A DNA stretch of 64,000 nt from Martinezella multihospitum (GCF_900094585.1 NZ_FMAG01000015.1:58163-122162); one strand, 5' to 3'. Counted from the stretch's first letter, positions 8,841 through 18,780 are shown. The notes: generated by a model from the letters alone, not told the origin. Translations and numbers: made by a program.

Positions 8841-9395
8841 ATGGCAAAACCAACCGTCGCCGTTATCGTCGGCAGCACGCGCGGGGAATCTATCAACCTG
8901 AGACTCGCCGAAGCGGTGATGCGCCTTGGCGTCAACGCGGTCGAGTTCAAGCTGATCTCGATCGCCGATCTTCCGCTCTACAGTCTTGATCTCGAGAATG
9001 ACTGGCCGGAGAGCGCGAAACGCTTCAGCGCAGAGGTCCGTGCTGCCAATGCCGTGTTGATCGTATCGCCAGAGCATAATCGTTCCCTCCCCGCCGTCCT
9101 GAAGAACTGCATCGATTGGGGCTCGCGTCCCGGTGCTGAGAGCGTATGGCGCGACAAGCCGGTCGCCATCATCGGCGCCGCTCGCGGCGCGATCGGGACG
9201 GCTGTCGTTCAACAGCACCTACGCACGATCTTGGGCGCGCTCGGCGCACACCTCCTCGGCGGAGAAGCCTATCTCGGCGGCTTCACACCAGAGCTTATTG
9301 ACGAGGAGCGCGATGTGACCGTCGAAACAACCAAAGCTTTCTTACAAGCCTTCGTCGACCGTTTCGCCAGTTTCGCGAAGCGCTTTGCCGCTTGA
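8841..9395 (+). CDS. NADPH-dependent FMN reductase
   Basis: A 184-residue flavodoxin-like protein. VAVIVGSTRGESINLRLA is the phosphate-binding loop for FMN, and SPEHNRSLPAVLKNCIDW is the conserved substrate/dimer loop of the NADPH:FMN (azo/quinone) reductase family. It starts 34 bp after doxX on the same strand. It would supply reduced flavin or reduce quinones. The next gene is a flavin-dependent oxidoreductase that could use its product, although LLM-class enzymes of this size often work with bound FMN. Confidence 0.9.
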   Translation: MAKPTVAVIVGSTRGESINLRLAEAVMRLGVNAVEFKLISIADLPLYSLDLENDWPESAKRFSAEVRAANAVLIVSPEHNRSLPAVLKNCIDWGSRPGAESVWRDKPVAIIGAARGAIGTAVVQQHLRTILGALGAHLLGGEAYLGGFTPELIDEERDVTVETTKAFLQAFVDRFASFAKRFAA

Positions 9396-9449
9396 CGATG
9401 CACCACTCCGGCTGCCCTTCCGCATCGGCGCGTCAATCTTGGGAACGCA

Positions 9450-10508
9450 ATGCAAATTGGTATTTTTAGCGTTGGGGAAAACCCACCGAACCCACTCACG
9501 ATGGAGCCGATCAGCGAGTACGAGCGGATCAAGGGTCTCGCTCGGATCGCGGCACACGCAGATCAAGCCGGACTCGACGTTTTCGCGATGGGCGAACACC
9601 ACAATCCGCCCTACGTCCCTAGCTCGCCGACGACGCTGCTTGGGTACATCGCTGCGCAGACAGAGCGGATTGTTCTTTCAACATCGACGACGCTGATCAC
9701 GACGAACGATCCGGTCAAAATCGCCGAAGACTTTGCGATGCTGCAGCATCTCGCCGATGGTCGCGTCGACGTTATGCTAGGGCGCGGCAACACGCCGGCA
9801 GTTTATCCCTGGTTTGGCCAAGACATCCGGACTAGCGATGCCCTTGGTGAAGAGAACTACGCGCTGCTGCATCGACTTTGGCGAGAGGATGTCGTTGACT
9901 GGCAGGGGCATTTCCGAACGCCGCTGGAGGGCTTCACGGCAACGCCTCGCCCGTTGGACGGTACGCCGCCTTACGTCTGGCATGGATCCGTTCGCAATCT
10001 GCGGGTCGCCGATCTCGCCGCGCGTTATGGCGATGGATTTTTTGCTAATAACCTGTTTGGGCCTGTGAGCCACTTTGCAGACCTCGTCCGGGCCTATCGA
10101 GAGCGGTTCGCGTATTATCATGCCGCTTCGGGTCGAGTGCCGCGCGTGGGCGCAGGCGGCCAGATGTTCGTTCGCAAGAATTCTCAGGACGCGAAGCAGG
10201 AGTTTCGCCGGTATTTTGCGAATATGCGCGTCTATCGCGGCGCTGGATCGCTCGAACAAGTGATTTCCGGAACGGCCCTAACGGTTGGGAGCCCGCAGGA
10301 AATTATCGACAAGACGCTTAGCTTTCGGGAATACTTTGGACCTTACGACCGCCAGCTGTTCCACATCGACGGCGGTGGAACTCCGCTCAACGTTGTTCTT
10401 GAGCAAATTGACCTTTTCGCGGCCGATGTACTGCCAACGTTGCGTGCGGCCGGCAAAAGTGTTGCCGACGCCCGCGAGCTGGAACGAGCCTCGACGGTAA
10501 ATCAGTAG
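9450..10508 (+). CDS. LLM-class (luciferase-like) flavin-dependent oxidoreductase
   Basis: A 352-residue TIM-barrel enzyme. Features include MQIGIFSVGENPP, FAMGEHHNPPYVPSSP (the GEHH motif of bacterial luciferase-like enzymes), and LADGRVDVMLGRGNTPAVYPWFG. It oxidises an organic substrate with reduced flavin and oxygen. The neighbouring FMN reductase could provide the reduced cofactor. The cluster of doxX, FMN reductase, this gene and the GST at 10610 reads as a detoxification unit under the LysR gene. Substrate unknown. Confidence 0.9.
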   Translation: MQIGIFSVGENPPNPLTMEPISEYERIKGLARIAAHADQAGLDVFAMGEHHNPPYVPSSPTTLLGYIAAQTERIVLSTSTTLITTNDPVKIAEDFAMLQHLADGRVDVMLGRGNTPAVYPWFGQDIRTSDALGEENYALLHRLWREDVVDWQGHFRTPLEGFTATPRPLDGTPPYVWHGSVRNLRVADLAARYGDGFFANNLFGPVSHFADLVRAYRERFAYYHAASGRVPRVGAGGQMFVRKNSQDAKQEFRRYFANMRVYRGAGSLEQVISGTALTVGSPQEIIDKTLSFREYFGPYDRQLFHIDGGGTPLNVVLEQIDLFAADVLPTLRAAGKSVADARELERASTVNQ

Positions 10509-10609
10509 GGCTCCGGATCGCGGCGGCGACAGTTCGATCAACGCCGAAGCGTTGGGCCGTCCCGCGTGCTAAAATTTGTCCTACAAGATCCGATCGAACG
10601 GAGCGAATA

Positions 10610-11449
10610 ATGAGTGCTGACAACTACACGCCCCCAAAGGTTTGGACAAACAAAGTCAACGGGGGCGTGTTTGCTTCAATCAATCGTCCCGTCGCAGGCG
10701 CGACACATGACAGCGACCTGCCCATCGGGCGGCATCCTTTGCAGCTTTACTCCCAAGGCACTTGGAACGGCATTAAGGTCACCATCCTTCTCGAAGAGCT
10801 TCTTGCAGCCGGAGAGACCGGGGCCGAGTATGACGCCTGGTTGATCGACATCATGAAGGGCGACCAGTTTGGTTCGGGCTTTGTCGAGATCAATCCGAAC
10901 TCGAAGATCCCTGCCCTTGTCGACCGTAGTGTTGAAAAGCCCGTCTATTTATTCGAGTCAGGCGCGATTCTTCTGTATCTTGCGGAAAAATTCCGGCGTT
11001 TCCTGCCAGACGACACATACGGTCGATCCGAGGTCTTGAACTGGCTGTTCTGGCAGATGGGAAGCGCTCCGTATCTTGGAGGAGGATTTGCCCACTTCTA
11101 CCGGTATGCGCCCGTCAAGATCGAATACGCAATCGACCGCTATACCATGGAGGTAAAGCGACAGCTCGATGTCTTAAACCGGCGCCTCGCCGACCGACCA
11201 TTCATCGCCGGTAATGACTACACGATCGCCGATGTCGCGATTTTTCCATGGTACGGGGCCTTGGTTCTCGGCTGGGCGAACGATGTGCGCGAATTCCTGA
11301 GCACGCATGAATATCCTAACGTGGAGCGATGGGCGGCTGCGATCGCGGAACGTCCGGCCGTCCAGCGCGGGCGACTGGTGAACCGCAAGCAGAACGACTG
11401 GCCAGGTTCATTGCAGGAGCGTCACGACGCTAGCGATTTCGACCGTTAG
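10610..11449 (+). CDS. yghU: Glutathione transferase, YghU-like disulfide-bond oxidoreductase
   Basis: A 279-residue thioredoxin-fold GST of the nu class. The long N-terminal extension (YTPPKVWTNKVNGGVFASIN) and LYSQGTWNGIKVTILLEE, followed by GSGFVEINPNSKIPALVD, match YghU/YfcG-type enzymes, which bind two glutathiones and reduce disulfides or peroxides. The helical C-domain contains DYTIADVAIFPWYG. GGAG precedes the ATG. It ends the redox cluster and fits a role against oxidative or electrophilic stress. Confidence 0.93.
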   Translation: MSADNYTPPKVWTNKVNGGVFASINRPVAGATHDSDLPIGRHPLQLYSQGTWNGIKVTILLEELLAAGETGAEYDAWLIDIMKGDQFGSGFVEINPNSKIPALVDRSVEKPVYLFESGAILLYLAEKFRRFLPDDTYGRSEVLNWLFWQMGSAPYLGGGFAHFYRYAPVKIEYAIDRYTMEVKRQLDVLNRRLADRPFIAGNDYTIADVAIFPWYGALVLGWANDVREFLSTHEYPNVERWAAAIAERPAVQRGRLVNRKQNDWPGSLQERHDASDFDR

Positions 11450-11582
11450 CGCTGGCGGGACCCCTGCCCGTCGCGAGCACGGACCAAGCCTGAGCGGACA
11501 ATCGCACGCGCGCCCCTCTTGTATTGCGGCGGACGTGACATACGTGATATGAGTGTTTCCATACTCAATCTCACGTGAGCCG

Positions 11583-12401
11583 ATGTCCGACGCACTCTTT
11601 TCATCTTTCCTCATGGTCGACCGGCCCTTGGCTCCGGTCGCAGAGCGTCGTGCGACTGGGGGAACCCGAGCACAGGAGCGCTCTAGCCGATCCGCGTCCA
11701 AAGACCGCGAACTTCTCGTCACGGCGATCCTTCGCGCGCTTCAAGACACAGCGCCGGCCGGCACAATCCCGCTATCCGCGACCGAGACAAGATTTGCGGA
11801 TCTCGCAACAGCGGCCGCTGACATCGTCCTGGGGCGTTCTGTCGTCCTTCAGCTCAAGCCCGACCTCGACGAAGGCCATCGAAGCGCTGTGCGCTCCTTC
11901 CTTGAAATGGTGGTTCGCGTCAGCGCTACGCTTGACGAAAGCCGCCTCGAGACGGCGATTAGCAAGCTCGCAGAGGTGCTCCTGCCGGATGAGCTCGCTG
12001 ACGCGCGCGGTGCGCTGGCTTCCGATAATCTCGAACTTCGCGACCGTTTCGTCGCCGAAGTGCCGCAGCTTACCAGTGCCGAGATTGGCGCACAGGCGGG
12101 ACTGAAGACCAGGAACCCCTACGCAACGGCGGCACGCTGGAAAAAGACCGGTGACATCTTCTCCGTCCAACATCGTGGCAAGGAGCATTTCCCGGCCTTC
12201 CAGTTCCGTGAGGGTCGGCCGCATCCGACGATCAAGAAGGTGCTTACGGCCCTCCCCGCCCGGCTGTCGGCATGGCACCGCGCCTTCTGGTTCGTCTCCA
12301 CGAACGGTTGGCTCGGCGACAAGGCACCCGCCGACATGCTGGATGATCCCGAGGCGCTCGTCGCAGCGGCTAAACGAGAGAGTGAAGAGGTTGTCGGGTG
12401 A
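11583..12401 (+). CDS. Xre/MbcA/ParS-type antitoxin of a RES module
   Basis: A 272-residue protein with a variable N-terminus, a central HTH-like segment (LTSAEIGAQAGLKTRNPYATAARWKK) and a C-terminal part ending FVSTNGWLGDKAPADMLDDPEALVAAA, which is the DUF2384 element that binds and blocks RES toxins. The ATG at 11583 is preferred over an in-frame start 30 bp upstream. Its stop overlaps the start of the RES gene by 4 bp (GTGA), the usual coupling of such pairs. It is longer than minimal family members. Confidence 0.85.
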   Translation: MSDALFSSFLMVDRPLAPVAERRATGGTRAQERSSRSASKDRELLVTAILRALQDTAPAGTIPLSATETRFADLATAAADIVLGRSVVLQLKPDLDEGHRSAVRSFLEMVVRVSATLDESRLETAISKLAEVLLPDELADARGALASDNLELRDRFVAEVPQLTSAEIGAQAGLKTRNPYATAARWKKTGDIFSVQHRGKEHFPAFQFREGRPHPTIKKVLTALPARLSAWHRAFWFVSTNGWLGDKAPADMLDDPEALVAAAKRESEEVVG

Positions 12402-13042
12402 GCGCCTCAGCCGTAAGCCCGCCGCCCTCGCCTTTTCCGGACATCAACACGCAGACGATCACGAAAGGTACGGTCCTCCATCGGACGCATGGCGCCGGCT
12501 TTCGCTCGGCGCAGTTCAACCCGTGCATGGGACAGCCGACGCGGTTCGCGCCTTTCAACGATGCGGCGGGCGCATGCGTGCCAACGCTCTATGCGGCGAC
12601 GTCGCGCGAGGCTGCCGCCTTTGAATCCATTTTCCATGACATAGAACCGGCTGCGGCATTTAAGACCGTTCGGCTCGACGTCGTGGAGACGCGCAGTGTG
12701 AGCCGCATCGCGCCGAAGCGAGATCTGCTGCTCGCCGGCTTGTTCACCCCGGACCTGAAAGCATGGGGGCTCAGGCGCGGCGAGCTCATCGATACGCCGA
12801 AATCCACCTACGGTCAGACCGTTCTTTGGGCCCAAGCGATTCATCGCGCCAGGCCGGATATCGACGGGCTGATTTGGACGTCGCGGCAATGCGATCCCGA
12901 CCGATGCGTGATCCTGTTCGAAGATCGGATCCGCGAGACGGACCTTGACACGCTCGACTGCATCGCCGTGGGAGCCGACGCTGGCCTGTTGCTCGAGATC
13001 CGCGCTTTCGGTCAACGCGCCGGAATTACCATCATATCCTGA
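12398..13042 (+). CDS. RES-domain NAD+-degrading toxin
   Basis: A 214-residue protein starting with GTG. The RES pattern is visible: TVLHRTHGAGFRSAQFNP, then PTLYAATSREAAAFESIFHD and GLIWTSRQCDPDRCVILFED. RES toxins cleave NAD+ by phosphorolysis and stop growth when the antitoxin is lost. Together with the upstream gene it forms a plasmid addiction or defence module. No frameshift or loss of the Arg/Tyr/Glu core is seen. Confidence 0.87.
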   Translation: MSASAVSPPPSPFPDINTQTITKGTVLHRTHGAGFRSAQFNPCMGQPTRFAPFNDAAGACVPTLYAATSREAAAFESIFHDIEPAAAFKTVRLDVVETRSVSRIAPKRDLLLAGLFTPDLKAWGLRRGELIDTPKSTYGQTVLWAQAIHRARPDIDGLIWTSRQCDPDRCVILFEDRIRETDLDTLDCIAVGADAGLLLEIRAFGQRAGITIIS

Positions 13043-13280
13043 CGCTACCGATCGGGCTCGGTGACGGCGGCGTCGCGGGGACGAGCATCGCCGAAAAATC
13101 GTGCGATCAAAGCGTCGAGCGATATCGCTCCCAGTCTCCAGGCAACCATACTAAGAGCCATCGCGGCCCAGATCAGATGGATCGCCTTCGATCAGCGCCG
13201 TTGCTCGTTCCTGTTCTCCGGTAGCGGGGCTATGTGCGGATACATCGATCCGAACCCTTGACTCTTCAGATTAAAAACTA

Positions 13281-13295
13281 GAACAAATAGAGAAC
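13281..13295. promoter_or_regulatory. LexA (SOS) box before imuA-imuB-dnaE2
   Basis: GAACAAATAGAGAAC is an exact GAAC-N7-GAAC direct repeat, the LexA site of alphaproteobacteria. It lies 38 bp before the predicted imuA start, where it would overlap the promoter. It indicates that the whole mutagenesis operon is induced by DNA damage through the LexA repressor of the host or plasmid. Confidence 0.88.
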
Positions 13296-13332
13296 ATGAT
13301 GTCGAACCCGTCCCCGGAGGTCAACGAGGAAT

Positions 13333-14085
13333 TTGCGGCCCGAGCCCGCCATAGAGTCGTTGCGCGCGCAGATCGAGAAGATCGAAGGCAGGGGCCGGCG
13401 CGTGAAATCGGTGCTCCCGTTCGGGATCGCCGAGGTCGACTCGCGGCTTCCGGGCGGGGGCCTGACGCTTGGCGCACTCCACGAAATTGCCGGCGGCGGC
13501 AACGGCGCCGTTGATGGCGCGGCCGCTGCTCTCTTCGCGGCCGGGATCGCGGCGCGAACCAGGGGCAAGGTTCTCTGGGTCATTACCCGGCCGGATCTCT
13601 TCGCTCCGGCATTGGCACAGGCCGGCCTTTCGCCCGACCGGGTGATCTACGTTGAGGCGGGCAATGACAAGACGGTACTGGCTTGTATCGAGGAAGGTCT
13701 ACGCCATGGCGGCCTTGGCGCCGTCGTCGGCGAAGTCGGCAGGCTCGACATGACCGCGTCACGGCGCCTCCAGCTCTGTGCGGAGGGCAGCGGCACGATC
13801 GGCATGGCTCTACGGCGCTGGCGCCGACAAACCGAGGCGTCTGATTTCGGCCAGCCGACGGCCGCCGCGACCCGATGGCGCGTGTCCGTCATTCCCTCGG
13901 CGACCCTACCGGTGCCTGGCGTCGGTCGACACCGCTGGCTCCTAGAACTCATCCGCGCCCGGGCGGGCGAAAGTGCAGATTTCGAAGTGGAGGCATGTGA
14001 TGACTCGGGTCGTCTCGCTCTTCCTGCCGAGCTGGTCCACGGACCGGCTCCGGCGGAAGGCCGGCGACGCGGCGCCTCCGCCTGA
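13333..14085 (+). CDS. imuA: ImuA, RecA-like mutasome accessory protein
   Basis: A 250-residue RecA/SulA-like protein (VLPFGIAEVDSRLPGGGLTLGALHEIAGGG) that works with ImuB and DnaE2 in translesion synthesis and induced mutagenesis. The predicted start is TTG, 13 bp after GGAGG; no ATG is available in frame upstream before a stop at 13297. A LexA box precedes it. The 3' end overlaps imuB by 86 bp, a long overlap that is probably real because both frames remain open and conserved. Confidence 0.88.
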   Translation: MRPEPAIESLRAQIEKIEGRGRRVKSVLPFGIAEVDSRLPGGGLTLGALHEIAGGGNGAVDGAAAALFAAGIAARTRGKVLWVITRPDLFAPALAQAGLSPDRVIYVEAGNDKTVLACIEEGLRHGGLGAVVGEVGRLDMTASRRLQLCAEGSGTIGMALRRWRRQTEASDFGQPTAAATRWRVSVIPSATLPVPGVGRHRWLLELIRARAGESADFEVEACDDSGRLALPAELVHGPAPAEGRRRGASA

Positions 14086-15523
14086 GGCGCCGCTCGCCCT
14101 GATTGGTCGTGACGGGAGAAGGCAGGTGGTGCTGGCGATCGACGCGGCAGCCGAGGCCGCCGGCGTGCGCGTTGGGATGCCCGCAACCAAGGCTCGGGTG
14201 CTCGTGCAAGACCTCGTGGTCCACGACCACGACGCGGCGGCCGACGCCCAGGCGCTCGATCGTCTCGCGCTGTGGATGCTCCAGCGCTACGCGCCGATCG
14301 TCGCGGCCGATGCTCCTGACGGGCTGATAATCGACACCACCGGCGCCGATCATCTGCACGGCGGAGAACAAGCCATGCTCGCCGGCCTGATCGACCGCCT
14401 TTCTGCTTCTGGTGTTCGTGCCCGCGCTGCCATCGCCGATACCTGGGGAACTGCGCACGCCTTGGCGCGGTTTGGCCCGAAGCCGATCGCGATCGCGCCG
14501 TCCGGTCACGGTAGCGCCATCCTGGCCGACCTGCCTCTGCCCGCGCTTCGTCTCCCGGCCGATACGATCGCCGCTCTTCATGTCCTCGGCTTCGAGCGTG
14601 TCGCCGATCTCCTCGCGCAGCCGCGCGCTCCGCTCACCCTCCGGTTCGGGCCGCAGCTCGGACGTCGACTGGACCAGGCGGCAGGCCTGCTCAGCGAGCC
14701 CATCGATCCGATCCGCCCCGTTGAACTGATCGAGGTGAAGCGGAATTTCGCGGAGCCCATCGGGGCGGCGGAGACCATCGCCCGATATATCGGCAAGCTG
14801 GTTGTCCAACTCTGCGCCGAGTTAGAGGCCAAGGGCCTCGGGGCGAAGCGCCTCGACCTCATCTGTCACCGGGTCGACAGTCGCCTTCAGGCGGTCCGCG
14901 TCGGCACGGCCATGCCGGTACGCGACGTGAAACGCCTCACGCGGCTCCTGACGGACAAGATCGAGACGATCGAGCCGGGCTTCGGCATCGAGATCCTCAG
15001 CCTGACCGCGACACTGGCCGAGCCGCTCGGGGAGAAGCAAACCCTCACAGCCATGATTGATGATGGCGCGCCGGATGTCTCCGATCTAGTCGACACGCTG
15101 ATCAACCGGGTCGGCGAGCGCTGTCTCTACCGGGCGGCTCCGGTCGCAACCGAGGTGCCCGAGCGTTCGGTGCGGCGAATTCCGCCCATGGCGCCCGAGA
15201 CCGGCGCGAGTTGGCCCGGCCACTGGCCACGTCCATCGCGACTGTTGGCTTCCCCGGAGCCGATCGAGACGATGGCGCTTCTCCCTGATCACCCGCCTGC
15301 AGCTTTCACCTGGCGAGGCATCCGGCGTCGCGTCCGGCAAGCCGATGGACCTGAACGCATCCGCGGTGAATGGTGGTTGCGCGATGCAGAGCTGAGCGCT
15401 GTCCGCGACTATTTCCGCGTCGAGGACGACGCCGGCGAGCGCTACTGGATCTTCCGCTCCGGTGACGGTGAAGACCCCAATACGGGATCGCAGCGCTGGT
15501 TTCTGCATGGGGTGTTCGGATGA
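14000..15523 (+). CDS. imuB: ImuB, catalytically inactive Y-family polymerase homologue
   Basis: A 507-residue DinB-like protein that bridges the beta clamp, ImuA and DnaE2. The N-terminus (TRVVSLFLPSWSTDRLRR) and IDTTGADHLHGGEQAML mark the family. ATG at 14000 is chosen because family similarity starts with MTRVVSLFLP; a start nine codons earlier is less likely. The acidic residues that make Y-family polymerases active appear replaced, as expected for ImuB. Its stop overlaps dnaE2 by 4 bp (ATGA). Confidence 0.92.
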   Translation: MTRVVSLFLPSWSTDRLRRKAGDAAPPPEAPLALIGRDGRRQVVLAIDAAAEAAGVRVGMPATKARVLVQDLVVHDHDAAADAQALDRLALWMLQRYAPIVAADAPDGLIIDTTGADHLHGGEQAMLAGLIDRLSASGVRARAAIADTWGTAHALARFGPKPIAIAPSGHGSAILADLPLPALRLPADTIAALHVLGFERVADLLAQPRAPLTLRFGPQLGRRLDQAAGLLSEPIDPIRPVELIEVKRNFAEPIGAAETIARYIGKLVVQLCAELEAKGLGAKRLDLICHRVDSRLQAVRVGTAMPVRDVKRLTRLLTDKIETIEPGFGIEILSLTATLAEPLGEKQTLTAMIDDGAPDVSDLVDTLINRVGERCLYRAAPVATEVPERSVRRIPPMAPETGASWPGHWPRPSRLLASPEPIETMALLPDHPPAAFTWRGIRRRVRQADGPERIRGEWWLRDAELSAVRDYFRVEDDAGERYWIFRSGDGEDPNTGSQRWFLHGVFG

Positions 15524-18500
15524 GCCGCTACGCCGAGCTACAGGTCACATCCCACTTCTCGTTCCTACGGGGCGCCTCGTCCTGCGAGGAGGTGTTTGCT
15601 CAGGCCGCGATCCAGGGCATCGAAGCGGTCGCCGTTGTCGACCGCAATTCGCTTGCCGGCATCGTGCGGGCCTTCGAGGCCGCGAAGACGACGGGCGTGC
15701 GCCTCATCGTCGGCTGCCGTCTCGATCTCGTCGACGGCATGTCTATCTTGGTCTATCCAACCGACCGAGCCGCCTATGGCCGGCTTTGCCGGTTGCTCTC
15801 GCTCGGCAAGAAGCGCGGCGGCAAGGCGAAGTGCATCTTGGAATGGGCCGATCTGGTTGCCTACAGCGAGGGTCTGATCGGCATTCTTGTTCCCGAAGAG
15901 GCCGACGAAACCTGCGGGCTCCGCCTGCGCCGGCTGCGTGATGCCTTCGGCGACCGTGCCTATCTTGCTCTGACGCTGCGCCGGCGGCCGAATGACCAGC
16001 TTCGCATCCACGAGCTGTCGAACCTGGCCGCCCAGATGCGCGTGCCGTCCGTCGTCACCAATGATGTGCTCTACCACGCGCCCGATCGGCGCATGCTGCA
16101 GGACGTGGTGACCTGCATCCGCCATGGCATCACGATCGACGAGCTCGGCGACCGGCGTGAATACGGCGACCGCTACCTGAAGCCGCCCAAGGAAATGTAC
16201 CGGCTTTTTCCGCGCAATCCCGAAGCGGTTGCCCGCACAATCGAAATCACCGCGCGCTGCCGGTTCGACCTAAAGGAGCTGGCCTATCAATATCCGGAGG
16301 AGCGAGACGATCCGACGCTAACACCCCAGGAAACGCTCGAGAAGCTCGCCTGGGAAGGCGCCGAAGGCCGTTATCCCGAAGGCGTGCCCGACAGCGTGCG
16401 GGCATCCCTGCAGCATGAGCTGCGCCTCATCGAGAAGCTGCAGTACGCGCCATACTTCCTGACCGTGAACAGCATCGTGCGGTTTGCCCGATCCAGGGAT
16501 ATCCTCTGTCAGGGGCGTGGATCGGCGGCCAATTCCGCCGTCTGCTACGTTCTCGGGATCACATCGATCGATCCCGGCCGCAACGACCTCTTGTTCGAGC
16601 GGTTCGTGAGCGAAGAGCGGCGCGAACCGCCTGATATCGACGTGGATTTCGAACATGAGCGGCGCGAGATTGTCATGCAGTGGGTGTTCGACACCTACGG
16701 CCGGGACCGAGCCGCGCTGTGCTCGACGGTCATCCGCTATCGCACCAAGGGCGCGATGCGCGATGTCGGCAAGGCGCTCGGCCTCACCGAGGATCTGATC
16801 AAGACACTGTCGGGCCAGGTCTGGGGCTGGTCAGAAGGCGTGGAGGAAAAGCACGTCGAAGCGTTGAACCTCAACCTTGGCGATCGGCGCCTGCGCCTCG
16901 CGCTCGATCTCGCGCGCCAGCTCATGGGCGCGCCCCGTCACCTGTCGCAGCATCCGGGCGGGTTCGTCCTGACCCATGACCGGCTTGACGAGCTGGTGCC
17001 GATTGAACCCGCCGCGATGGTCGACCGCCAAGTGATCGAATGGGACAAGGACGACATAGACGCCTTGCGCTTCATGAAGGTCGATGTTTTGGCGTTGGGA
17101 ATGCTGAGCTGCATGAAGCGCGGCCTCGACATGCTCGCCGACCACAAGGGCGTCAACCTCGACCTTTCGACGATCCCAGCCGAGGATCCGCGCACGTACG
17201 CGATGATCCGGCGCGCTGATACGCTCGGCACCTTCCAAATCGAATCCCGCGCACAGATGTCGATGCTGCCAAGGCTGAAACCCCGGACCTTCTATGACTT
17301 GGTCGTACAGGTCGCGATCGTCAGGCCCGGGCCGATCCAGGGCGACATGGTCCATCCCTATCTGCGCCGGCGCGAAGGGCTGGAGCCGGTCGTCTTCCCG
17401 AAGCCCGAGCTGGAGAAGGTGCTCGGCAAGACTCTCGGTGTGCCGCTGTTTCAGGAACAGGCGATGCGCGTCGCCATCGAGTGCGCCGGCTTCACCCCCG
17501 GCGAAGCCGACATGCTGCGCAAGTCGATGGCGACCTTCAAGTTCACGGGCGGCGTCTCCGGTTTCAAGGAGAAGCTGATCCAGGGGATGGTCGACAACGG
17601 GTATCAGCGCGATTTCGCCGAGGCGACCTTCAAACAACTTGAGGGCTTCGGCTCCTACGGATTTCCGGAATCGCACGCGGCATCCTTTGCGCTGATTGCC
17701 TATGCCAGCGCTTGGCTGAAATGCTGGCACCCCGACATATTCTGCGCGGCGCTGCTTAACGCCCAGCCCATGGGCTTCTACGCGCCGGCTCAGATCGTCA
17801 GGGACGCGATCGAGCATGGCGTCGATGTCCGGCCGGTTTGCGCCAACGCCTCCAGGTGGGACTGCACCTTGGAGCAGACTGCTGACGACAGCCGCTTCGC
17901 CGTTCGCCTGGGTCTGCGCATGGTCAAAGGTTTGGCAAATGCGCATGGTGCTGCGATCGTTGCCGCACGGGCCGACCAACCCTTCGCGTCGATTGACGAT
18001 CTCTGGCGGCGCGCCAGCGTGCCATCGGCCGCTCTGGTCCAGCTCGCCGAGGCCGATGCCTTCCGCCCGGCGCTCCGGCTAGCCCGCCGCGAGGCCCTAT
18101 GGGCGATCAAAGCTTTGAGGGACGAGCCGCTCCCACTCTTTGCCGCCGCATCCGCGCGCGAAGCCAAGATCGTACCGGAGATCAACGAGCCGACTGTGGA
18201 GCTACGGCCGATGACCGCTGGCAGCGAAGTGGTCGAGGATTACGGGCATGTCGGCCTGACACTCCGGGCCCATCCCTTGAGCTTTTTGCGCGAGGATCTC
18301 CACCGTCGGCAGATCGTCTCCTGTGCCGAAGCCATGGCCACCCGTGACGGGCGTTGGCTCGAAGCGGCAGGCATCGTCCTGGTCCGCCAGCGCCCGGGCA
18401 GCGCCAAAGGTGTGATGTTCATCACCTTGGAAGACGAGACCGGCATCGCCAACCTCGTGGTCTGGGCCAAGGTGTTTGAAGCCAACCGTCGCGCCGTCCT

Positions 18501-18780
18501 GTCGGCCAGCATGATGGCGGTGCGCGGCCGAATCCAGCGCGAGGGCGACGTCGTCCACCTGGTGGCGCAGCGCATCACCGATCTCTCGGCCGATCTCGCC
18601 AACGTGGGCAACCGTGATGTGGCGTTTCCGCTGCCGCACGGCCGCGGCGACCAGGTCCGCAACGGCGGCGCCGGCCCAGATCCGCGCGAGCTGCCGCCGA
18701 AGGGCCTCCGCACCCGCGACATCTATATCCCGGACCTGCACATCGACACCATCAAGGTGAAGAGCCGGAACTTTCGGTAG
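15520..18780 (+). CDS. dnaE2: DnaE2 error-prone DNA polymerase III alpha subunit
   Basis: A 1086-residue C-family polymerase. An N-terminal PHP domain (ELQVTSHFSFLRGASSCEEV) is followed by the polymerase core with QGRGSAANSAVCYVLGI and the catalytic PDIDVDF near residue 370, a helix-hairpin-helix region, and a C-terminal OB fold (GVMFITLEDETGIANLVVW). It extends DNA past lesions in the SOS response, together with ImuA and ImuB encoded just upstream. Full family length with no break. Confidence 0.96.
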   Translation: MSRYAELQVTSHFSFLRGASSCEEVFAQAAIQGIEAVAVVDRNSLAGIVRAFEAAKTTGVRLIVGCRLDLVDGMSILVYPTDRAAYGRLCRLLSLGKKRGGKAKCILEWADLVAYSEGLIGILVPEEADETCGLRLRRLRDAFGDRAYLALTLRRRPNDQLRIHELSNLAAQMRVPSVVTNDVLYHAPDRRMLQDVVTCIRHGITIDELGDRREYGDRYLKPPKEMYRLFPRNPEAVARTIEITARCRFDLKELAYQYPEERDDPTLTPQETLEKLAWEGAEGRYPEGVPDSVRASLQHELRLIEKLQYAPYFLTVNSIVRFARSRDILCQGRGSAANSAVCYVLGITSIDPGRNDLLFERFVSEERREPPDIDVDFEHERREIVMQWVFDTYGRDRAALCSTVIRYRTKGAMRDVGKALGLTEDLIKTLSGQVWGWSEGVEEKHVEALNLNLGDRRLRLALDLARQLMGAPRHLSQHPGGFVLTHDRLDELVPIEPAAMVDRQVIEWDKDDIDALRFMKVDVLALGMLSCMKRGLDMLADHKGVNLDLSTIPAEDPRTYAMIRRADTLGTFQIESRAQMSMLPRLKPRTFYDLVVQVAIVRPGPIQGDMVHPYLRRREGLEPVVFPKPELEKVLGKTLGVPLFQEQAMRVAIECAGFTPGEADMLRKSMATFKFTGGVSGFKEKLIQGMVDNGYQRDFAEATFKQLEGFGSYGFPESHAASFALIAYASAWLKCWHPDIFCAALLNAQPMGFYAPAQIVRDAIEHGVDVRPVCANASRWDCTLEQTADDSRFAVRLGLRMVKGLANAHGAAIVAARADQPFASIDDLWRRASVPSAALVQLAEADAFRPALRLARREALWAIKALRDEPLPLFAAASAREAKIVPEINEPTVELRPMTAGSEVVEDYGHVGLTLRAHPLSFLREDLHRRQIVSCAEAMATRDGRWLEAAGIVLVRQRPGSAKGVMFITLEDETGIANLVVWAKVFEANRRAVLSASMMAVRGRIQREGDVVHLVAQRITDLSADLANVGNRDVAFPLPHGRGDQVRNGGAGPDPRELPPKGLRTRDIYIPDLHIDTIKVKSRNFR

